A stretch of 64,000 bases of DNA from Nocardioides cynanchi. GTDB lineage: Bacteria; Actinomycetota; Actinomycetes; Propionibacteriales; Nocardioidaceae. Shown one piece after another: positions 59,253 to 64,000 of the stretch. Below the pieces are notes generated by a model. It was given only the letters and a program-made list of their open reading frames with translations. It was not told the origin of the DNA and did not search any database. The stretch is from NCBI RefSeq assembly GCF_008761635.1, contig NZ_CP044344.1:1922001-1986000 (forward strand), read 5' to 3'. Each line of letters starts with the position of its first letter. Position 1 is the stretch's first letter. The translations under genes and the position numbers were made by a program.

Positions 59253-60299
59253 TCACTCCACGGTGACCGGAAGTCCGTGCGGCGCCATCGTCCCAAGGAT
59301 CCTGCGCCGGCCGCCCCCGGGCCAGCTGTGCGCACAGACGAGGAACTCGTGCGGCGAGTCCGGCGTCCGTCGGGTGGGCTCGGCGAACAGGTGGAGCAAC
59401 GGCGAGTCCTCGTCGGCCGCGGCCCCGAGCTCGTCGAGGCGGGCCAGGATCCGCGCCCGCTCCTCGACCGCGACGTACTGCCACAGCACGCTGTGCCACA
59501 GGACCGTGGTCGTCCCGGCTTGAAGGGTCAGCGCGTCGACGAAGTCCCCGGCCGCCTGGCGTCGTACGTCGTACGCCGTGCCGGACGCGATCCGGAAGGC
59601 GCCGCGGAGCCGCTCGAAGCGGGCCACCTGGTCGGGCCAGACGTAGGCCGTCAGGGCCAGCCGACCCTCGGTGGACCGGACGTCGATCGGCATCACGTCG
59701 CTGCCCAGCCGCTCCACGACCCGGGGGACGACCCCCGGAGGAGGCGCGCCGGCCCAGGCCGGGTCGAGCACCACCGGCGCGTCGTCCGGCCCCAGCGCGC
59801 CGCCCTTCCCGACGTACCGGAACCGGTCGACGAGCAGGTTCAGGCCGCCGGACGAGCCGATCTCGAACAGTCGCACCGGCAGCGGCCGGCGCCTCCCGGC
59901 CTCGAGCAGACCGGTCATCAGCGCCGCGGACCGGCCCACGTCGTTGGTCTGGGGTGGGCGGTCGAGCCACTCGCGGACCGCCTCGGGCTGCTCGGCGAGG
60001 AGCTCCCGGAACACCGGCCAGCCGTGTTCGGGATCCCAGGTGCCGCCGACCGTCGGGTAGAACGCCGCCAGCGCACCGGCGCGACGCTCGAGCACCAGAC
60101 GGTGCACGCTGCCCAGCAGCCGCAGCGCCAGCCCGGACGGACCCGGGTCGTGCTCGTGGCCGGAGAGCACCGCCACCGAGGGCCCACCGGCGTCGAGGTC
60201 GTCGGCGAGCCGGCGCAGGAGCCCGTCGTACATCCGCGAGCCGAGGTTGCGACAGCCGCGGGCCTGCTCCCGGAAGCGTTCGGCCTGGGGATGGCTCAC
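59253..60299 (-). CDS. DUF2332 protein
   Basis: 348 residues. Conserved DUF2332 features: FREQARGCRNLGSRMYDGLL, RLFEIGSSGGLNLLVDRFRY (glycine motif similar to SAM-dependent methyltransferases), GTAYDVRRQAAGDFVDALTL and TVLWHSVLWQYV. Found in many actinobacteria and alphaproteobacteria; no reaction known. The EIGSSGGLN loop suggests a Rossmann-like nucleotide or SAM site. GTG start with GGGAGGGTC upstream. It follows the acyl-CoA dehydrogenase stop on the opposite side by 16 nt. Confidence 0.88.
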   Translation of the reverse strand: MSHPQAERFREQARGCRNLGSRMYDGLLRRLADDLDAGGPSVAVLSGHEHDPGPSGLALRLLGSVHRLVLERRAGALAAFYPTVGGTWDPEHGWPVFRELLAEQPEAVREWLDRPPQTNDVGRSAALMTGLLEAGRRRPLPVRLFEIGSSGGLNLLVDRFRYVGKGGALGPDDAPVVLDPAWAGAPPPGVVPRVVERLGSDVMPIDVRSTEGRLALTAYVWPDQVARFERLRGAFRIASGTAYDVRRQAAGDFVDALTLQAGTTTVLWHSVLWQYVAVEERARILARLDELGAAADEDSPLLHLFAEPTRRTPDSPHEFLVCAHSWPGGGRRRILGTMAPHGLPVTVE

Positions 60300-60315
60300 G
60301 CTGCGACCCTCCCCC

Positions 60316-61506
60316 TCAGAGGCGGTAGTCCTCGAGCAGGCGGCGGCCGATGATCATCCGCTGGATGTCTGCGGTGCCTTCGCCGATCAGGAGCATCGGC
60401 GCCTCGCGGTAGAGCCGCTCGATCTCGTACTCCTTGGAGAAGCCGTAGCCGCCGTGGATCCGGAACGAGTCCTCCACGACCTCCTTGCAGTACTCGCTGG
60501 CGAGGTACTTCGCCATCCCGGCCTCGAGGTCGTTGCGCTCGCCCTTGTCCTTGGTCCGTGCGGCCCGGACCATCATCTGGTGCGCGGCCTCGACCTTGGT
60601 CGCCATCTCGGCCAGCCGGAACAGCACGGCCTGGTGCTCGGCGATCTTCTTGCCGAACGTCTCGCGCTGCTGGGCGTAGGCGACACCCAGCTCGAAGGCG
60701 CGGTTGGCGACGCCGCAGCCGCGGGCCGCGACGTTGACCCGGCCGACCTCGACGCCGTCCATCATCTGGTAGAAGCCCTTGCCGGGCGCACCACCCAGGA
60801 TCTGGTCGGCGGAGATCCGGTGTCCCTCGAAGACCATCTCGGTGGTGTCGACGCCCTTGTAGCCCATCTTGTCGATCTTGCCGGGGATGGTGACGCCCTG
60901 GGCGGTCTCCCCGAAGCCCGGCTCCTTCTCCACGAGGAACGTCGTCATATTCCTGTACACCGAGTCGGCGCCCTCGTCGGTCTTGACGAGCACGGCGACC
61001 AGGTTGGCCGAGCCGCCGTTGGTCAGCCACATCTTCTGACCGTCGATGACGTAGTCCTCGCCGTCCCGCACCGCCTTGGTCGTGATCGCGCTGACGTCGG
61101 ACCCGCAACCCGGCTCGCTCATCGAGAAGGCGCCACGCACCTCGCCGGCCGCCATCCGCGGCAGGTACTTCTGCTTCTGCTCCTCGGTGCCGTGCTGCAG
61201 GAGCATCCAGGCCACGATGAAGTGGGTGTTGATGATGCCGCTGACACTCATCCAGCCACGGGCGATCTCCTCCACCGCCAGGGCGTAGGTGAGCAGCGAC
61301 TCCCCCAGGCCGTCGTACTCCTCGGGGATCATCAGACCGAACAGGCCCAGCTCCTTGAGCCCCTCGACGATCTCGGTGGGGTACTCGTCGGCGTGCTCGA
61401 GCTCGGTCGCGACGGGCAGGATCTCCTTCTCGACGAAGGTGCGCACCGCCTTGAGGATCTCCGTCTGGTCGTCGGTGAGCCCATCGGTGTGGCAGAGGCG
61501 ACCCAT
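60316..61506 (-). CDS. Acyl-CoA dehydrogenase
   Basis: 396 residues, FAD-dependent alpha,beta-desaturase of acyl-CoA. MSEPGCGSDVSAITTKA and DGQKMWLTNGGSANLVAVLV (FAD/substrate sites) are present. GMxxKYLASEYCKEVVEDSFRIHGGYG-region residues (shown here abbreviated) and LIGEGTADIQRMIIGRRL are seen in the C-terminal domain; the Glu in the last piece is the catalytic base position used by short/branched-chain and isovaleryl types. The ATG at MGRLCHTD has AAAGGA upstream. It lies next to the DUF2332 gene on the same strand (16-nt gap), so the two may share a transcript. No electron-transfer flavoprotein genes nearby. Confidence 0.94.
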   Translation of the reverse strand: MGRLCHTDGLTDDQTEILKAVRTFVEKEILPVATELEHADEYPTEIVEGLKELGLFGLMIPEEYDGLGESLLTYALAVEEIARGWMSVSGIINTHFIVAWMLLQHGTEEQKQKYLPRMAAGEVRGAFSMSEPGCGSDVSAITTKAVRDGEDYVIDGQKMWLTNGGSANLVAVLVKTDEGADSVYRNMTTFLVEKEPGFGETAQGVTIPGKIDKMGYKGVDTTEMVFEGHRISADQILGGAPGKGFYQMMDGVEVGRVNVAARGCGVANRAFELGVAYAQQRETFGKKIAEHQAVLFRLAEMATKVEAAHQMMVRAARTKDKGERNDLEAGMAKYLASEYCKEVVEDSFRIHGGYGFSKEYEIERLYREAPMLLIGEGTADIQRMIIGRRLLEDYRL

Positions 61507-61623
61507 GGCGTCGTCGCGTCCTTTCGGTCGGGAGCGTGGCGGCGACCAGTATGTCCGCGCCCGGGCGGGGGGCGGAACCGACTGTGACTTATTCGTGAAG
61601 GCGCGGGATCCGCCGGTCGTCGG

Positions 61624-61629
61624 TATGAT
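61624..61629 (+). promoter_or_regulatory. Possible -10 element upstream of the endonuclease/exonuclease/phosphatase gene
   Basis: TATGAT in an extended context CGGTATGATC, 50 nt before the GTG start; no convincing -35 at 16-18 nt upstream. Confidence 0.3.
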
Positions 61630-61679
61630 CGGCCCCCTGAGAAGGCGCCTCTGGCGCGCGTCGACGGCTGGAGGCTCTC

Positions 61680-62870
61680 GTGGGACGGCATGCGGGATCC
61701 CGCAACACCGCGACCCCGGCCCCACGAGCCGCAACGCAGGGCAGGGCGACCGGGGGCCATGCCGACGGCCAGGCCCGCACCCCGGTCTGGCCCTTCGCGC
61801 TCCTCGCCACGATCGCCCTGGTCGCCTGCTCCCTGGCGCTCGTGCTCCGGGCCGGAGACCAGCCGGCGATGCCGAAGGTCGACCGCGCGGCCTCGTTGAC
61901 GGGCATCAACCGTCCGGCCGCCGACACCGCCCGTGGCGCCGACCGCACCGCCGGTCGCTCGTACGCCGTACGCCACGGGGTGCGGCTGGCGCCGGTGCAC
62001 CCGGCGTTCTACGCGATGAAGACCAAGATGGCCGCCCGAGGCTACGTCCTGCGCACGTCGGCGTCGGGCGCCACCGCGACCTTCGGGGTCAGCTCGTTCA
62101 ACCTGCTCGGCGCCGGGCACACCGCCGGGGCGGGCGGCTACGCACCGGGTCCGGCCCGGATGGGCGGGGCGGTCAGCCTCCTGCGCGCCCACGACGTCAG
62201 CGTGGCCGGCCTCCAGGAGTTCCAGGCGGAGCAGTTCCACGCCTTCGAGGCGATGCTCGGCGGCACGTACGACGCCTACCCCGGCCTGTCGCTGGGCGTG
62301 CAGCCCGTGCAGAACTCCATCGTCTGGCGCCGCGCCGACTGGACCCTCGTCGAGGCCCACACGATCTCGATCCCCTACTTCCACGGCAACCGCGTGCCGA
62401 TGCCCTACGTGCTGCTCCGCAACGTGCACTCCGGCCAGGACGTGTGGTTCTACAACTCCCACAACCCCGCCGACGCCCACGGCCCGGCCGGGCACTGGCG
62501 GGCCATCGCCACCTCGATCGAGGTCAACCTCGCCCGGCAGCTCACCGCCGACGGCACCCCGATGATCGTCACCGGCGACATGAACGACCGGGAGCCCTTC
62601 GCCTGCCCGTTCGCCGCAGGCTCGGGCTTCCACTCCGCCGACGGCGTCTACTCCGACGGGGCCGGTTGCCACTACGTCTCGCGGACCAACGTCGACTGGG
62701 TGTTCGGCTCACCCACCCTCGACTTCTCCGGCTTCGTCACCGACCGCTCCAGCCAGACCCGGCGGATCAGCGACCACCCCTTCGTCAGCGCCCGCGTCAC
62801 CGTGCCGGCCACCGTCGACCCCCGCTGCCGCAAGGCACCCGGGTTCGGCTGGTTCTGCCCCCAGCACTGA
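61680..62870 (+). CDS. Endonuclease/exonuclease/phosphatase-fold protein, membrane-anchored or secreted
   Basis: 396 residues. Cytoplasmic N-terminus of about 35, then one helix FALLATIALVACSLALVLRA. After a linker, a DNase I-like fold: VSSFNLLGAG (Asn), VSVAGLQEFQAEQ (metal-binding Glu), VWFYNSHNPAD (His), IVTGDMNDRE (Asp, Asn) and ISDHPFVSAR (Asp-His). All core residues are present. It may cleave nucleic acid, sphingomyelin-like lipids or phosphodiesters outside the cell; substrate unknown. GTG start. Followed 44 nt later by the sulfotransferase-like gene. Confidence 0.88.
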   Translation: MGRHAGSRNTATPAPRAATQGRATGGHADGQARTPVWPFALLATIALVACSLALVLRAGDQPAMPKVDRAASLTGINRPAADTARGADRTAGRSYAVRHGVRLAPVHPAFYAMKTKMAARGYVLRTSASGATATFGVSSFNLLGAGHTAGAGGYAPGPARMGGAVSLLRAHDVSVAGLQEFQAEQFHAFEAMLGGTYDAYPGLSLGVQPVQNSIVWRRADWTLVEAHTISIPYFHGNRVPMPYVLLRNVHSGQDVWFYNSHNPADAHGPAGHWRAIATSIEVNLARQLTADGTPMIVTGDMNDREPFACPFAAGSGFHSADGVYSDGAGCHYVSRTNVDWVFGSPTLDFSGFVTDRSSQTRRISDHPFVSARVTVPATVDPRCRKAPGFGWFCPQH

Positions 62871-62913
62871 CCGGGACCATCCACCGACCGAGCGCACCGG
62901 ACAAGGGACATTC

Positions 62914-63897
62914 ATGGCACAACGCGTGGTCTTTCACATCGGCCTGATGAAGTCGGGCACGACCTTCATCCAGGGCCGGCTCAACGCCAACCGGGCCCGG
63001 CTGGCCGACCAGGGCATCCTCTTCCCCGGCCCGAGCTGGGCACGCCACGTCCGCGCCGTCTCGGACCTGATGCAGGCCAAGAACCGCAAGCCCGGCTCCT
63101 GGGCCAGCCTGACCGAGGAGATCAACGACCACCCCGGCACGGCCATCGTCTCGATGGAGTACCTCGCCCCGATGGGCGGGCCGCGGATCGCCGCCCTGCG
63201 CCGGGCCTTCCCCGACACCGAGGTCCGGGTCGCCGTCACCGTCCGCGACCTCGGCCGCAGCGTGCCTGCCATGTGGCAGGAGGCGATCAAGAACCGGCGT
63301 ACCTGGGAGTGGCCGGAGTACGTCCGCTCGATCGAGACCGGCGGTGACGCGGGCGACCGCTTCTGGCGCCAGCAGCACTCCGCCAGGATCGTCCGTCGCT
63401 GGGCCTCCGGCGTCGGCGCGGAGAACGTCCACATCGTCACGGTCCCGCCGCCGGGTGCGCCCGGGGAGACCCTCTGGAACCGGTTCGGCGAGGTCGCCGG
63501 CATCACGCCCGACTCGTGGGACGAGGCGCCCCGGGCCAACGAGTCGCTCGGCGCGGCGTCCACCCTGGTGCTGCGCGAGCTCAATCTCGCCACCGAGGAC
63601 CTCCCCCTGGCCGCCTACAAGAAGAAGGTCAAGGCCCTCGGGAAGCACGTCATGGGCAAGCGTCGCCGCGAGGAGGACCCGATCGGGTTCGTCGTCCCCG
63701 ACTGGCTGCGCCAGGAGTCCCAGAAGATCCGCAACCAGCTCGAGCGCAGCGGGGCGCCCGTCGTGGGCGACCTCGACGACCTGCAGCCGCTCGACGTGGC
63801 CGGCATCGACCCGACCCAGGTCGACGACCGGGCCCAGCGGGACGCCGCCGTGGCCGCCCTCGCCGGTGCCCTGCGCCAGGTGCGCCGGATCAGCTGA
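62914..63897 (+). CDS. Sulfotransferase-like protein
   Basis: 327 residues. VVFHIGLMKSGTTFIQGRL holds the PAPS 5'-phosphosulfate loop (KSGTT). VAVTVRDLGRSVPAMWQEAI resembles the 3'-phosphate-binding region (Arg and Ser) in which R-x7-S is expected. The rest is helical with basic stretch YKKKVKALGKHVMGKRRREE. Actinobacterial sulfotransferase family proteins of this type modify cell-surface glycans or lipids in some species; the acceptor here is unknown. ATG start; same direction as the preceding secreted phosphatase-fold gene and possibly part of an envelope locus continuing beyond the window. Confidence 0.8.
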   Translation: MAQRVVFHIGLMKSGTTFIQGRLNANRARLADQGILFPGPSWARHVRAVSDLMQAKNRKPGSWASLTEEINDHPGTAIVSMEYLAPMGGPRIAALRRAFPDTEVRVAVTVRDLGRSVPAMWQEAIKNRRTWEWPEYVRSIETGGDAGDRFWRQQHSARIVRRWASGVGAENVHIVTVPPPGAPGETLWNRFGEVAGITPDSWDEAPRANESLGAASTLVLRELNLATEDLPLAAYKKKVKALGKHVMGKRRREEDPIGFVVPDWLRQESQKIRNQLERSGAPVVGDLDDLQPLDVAGIDPTQVDDRAQRDAAVAALAGALRQVRRIS

Positions 63898-64000
63898 TCA
63901 GTCGTTCTCCCAGGCCGGTCCGCCGGCCTTCGGCTCGGCGGTCACCGTCGACTCCGGCTCGGTCGGCACGAGCACGCGCGCCCCGGGCCGGACCGTCGTG
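63898..64000 (-). CDS. C-terminal end of an unidentified protein (cut by window edge)
   Basis: An open frame enters from the right and gives 33 residues ending TVTAEPKAGGPAWENDstop, Pro/Glu/Val-rich, as often seen at the ends of membrane proteins such as NfeD-like or serine-protease homologues. The stop codon directly follows the sulfotransferase stop region in convergent orientation. Too short to identify. Confidence 0.45.
   Translation of the reverse strand, partial: TTVRPGARVLVPTEPESTVTAEPKAGGPAWEND

Overview
The window is very GC-rich, with dense coding and mostly GTG/ATG starts. Many genes are joined by 4-nt stop/start overlaps (ATGA or GTGA). It looks like a chromosomal segment of an actinobacterium, most probably Nocardioides or a close relative. 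The evidence is the actinobacterial-specific gene set (mycoredoxin Mrx1, AdnA/AdnB, NudC, MoeZ, DUF3107, DUF5302, ParA-like ATPase plus L,D-transpeptidase) and a dispersed repeat reading VVERSRDH that I associate with that genus. No rRNA, tRNA, CRISPR array or complete transposon was seen.

The backbone follows, from memory, the M. tuberculosis Rv3198-Rv3214 order: uvrD2 fragment, mrx1, nudC, adnB/adnA (1-9.9 kb); alkyltransferase-like protein (35.2 kb); moeZ, TetR, DUF3107, ferritin-like protein, rhlE, ParA (41.4-48 kb) and a histidine phosphatase (55.4 kb). Accessory blocks sit inside this frame.

Accessory block 1 (about 10-35 kb) is catabolic. It holds a CaiB/BaiF CoA-transferase, an XRE-type regulator, a carbamate kinase and a ring-opening amidohydrolase of the barbiturase/cyanuric acid hydrolase family. 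It also holds HyuA/HyuB and a tightly overlapping operon: NCS2 nucleobase permease, molybdenum hydroxylase medium/small/large subunits, CoxG-like protein, amidase. Divergent from that operon is a three-gene operon DUF2877-FdrA-DUF1116, homologous to E. coli allH/allF/allG (oxamate carbamoyltransferase). A perfect TGTGA-N6-TCACA palindrome lies between the two divergent operons. Read together, the genes suggest an energy-conserving oxidative pyrimidine route: uracil uptake, oxidation to barbiturate, ring opening to ureidomalonate, phosphorolytic carbamoyl transfer to give carbamoyl phosphate and malonamate, ATP from carbamate kinase, and deamidation of malonamate. The last steps are my inference and are the main candidate for an undescribed system. 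All recognised copies of the VVERSRDH repeat lie in this block. Four tandem copies are inserted in frame in HyuA, and five shorter copies form the tail of the FAD subunit. A 0.9-kb gene-free stretch (23.2-24.1 kb) carries a 415-bp tandem duplication with strong hairpins.

Block 2 (35.5-41.4 kb) is a DUF4129/MoxR/DUF58 operon and a secreted trypsin-like protease followed by a second DUF4129 gene. The protease ribosome-binding site is inside a long hairpin. Block 3 (49.9-54.6 kb) is a complete arginine deiminase operon, arcD-arcA-arcB-arcC, with a CRP/FNR-like site upstream. The remainder (54.7-64 kb) is mixed housekeeping and conserved hypothetical genes: MFS transporter, MaoC dehydratase, YbjQ, a lipoprotein, acyl-CoA dehydrogenase, a secreted endonuclease/phosphatase-fold protein and a sulfotransferase-like protein. 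Twelve genes have a TANNNT hexamer at or near the leaderless position, in most cases exactly 6-7 nt before the start codon. This supports leaderless transcription and helped choose start codons.
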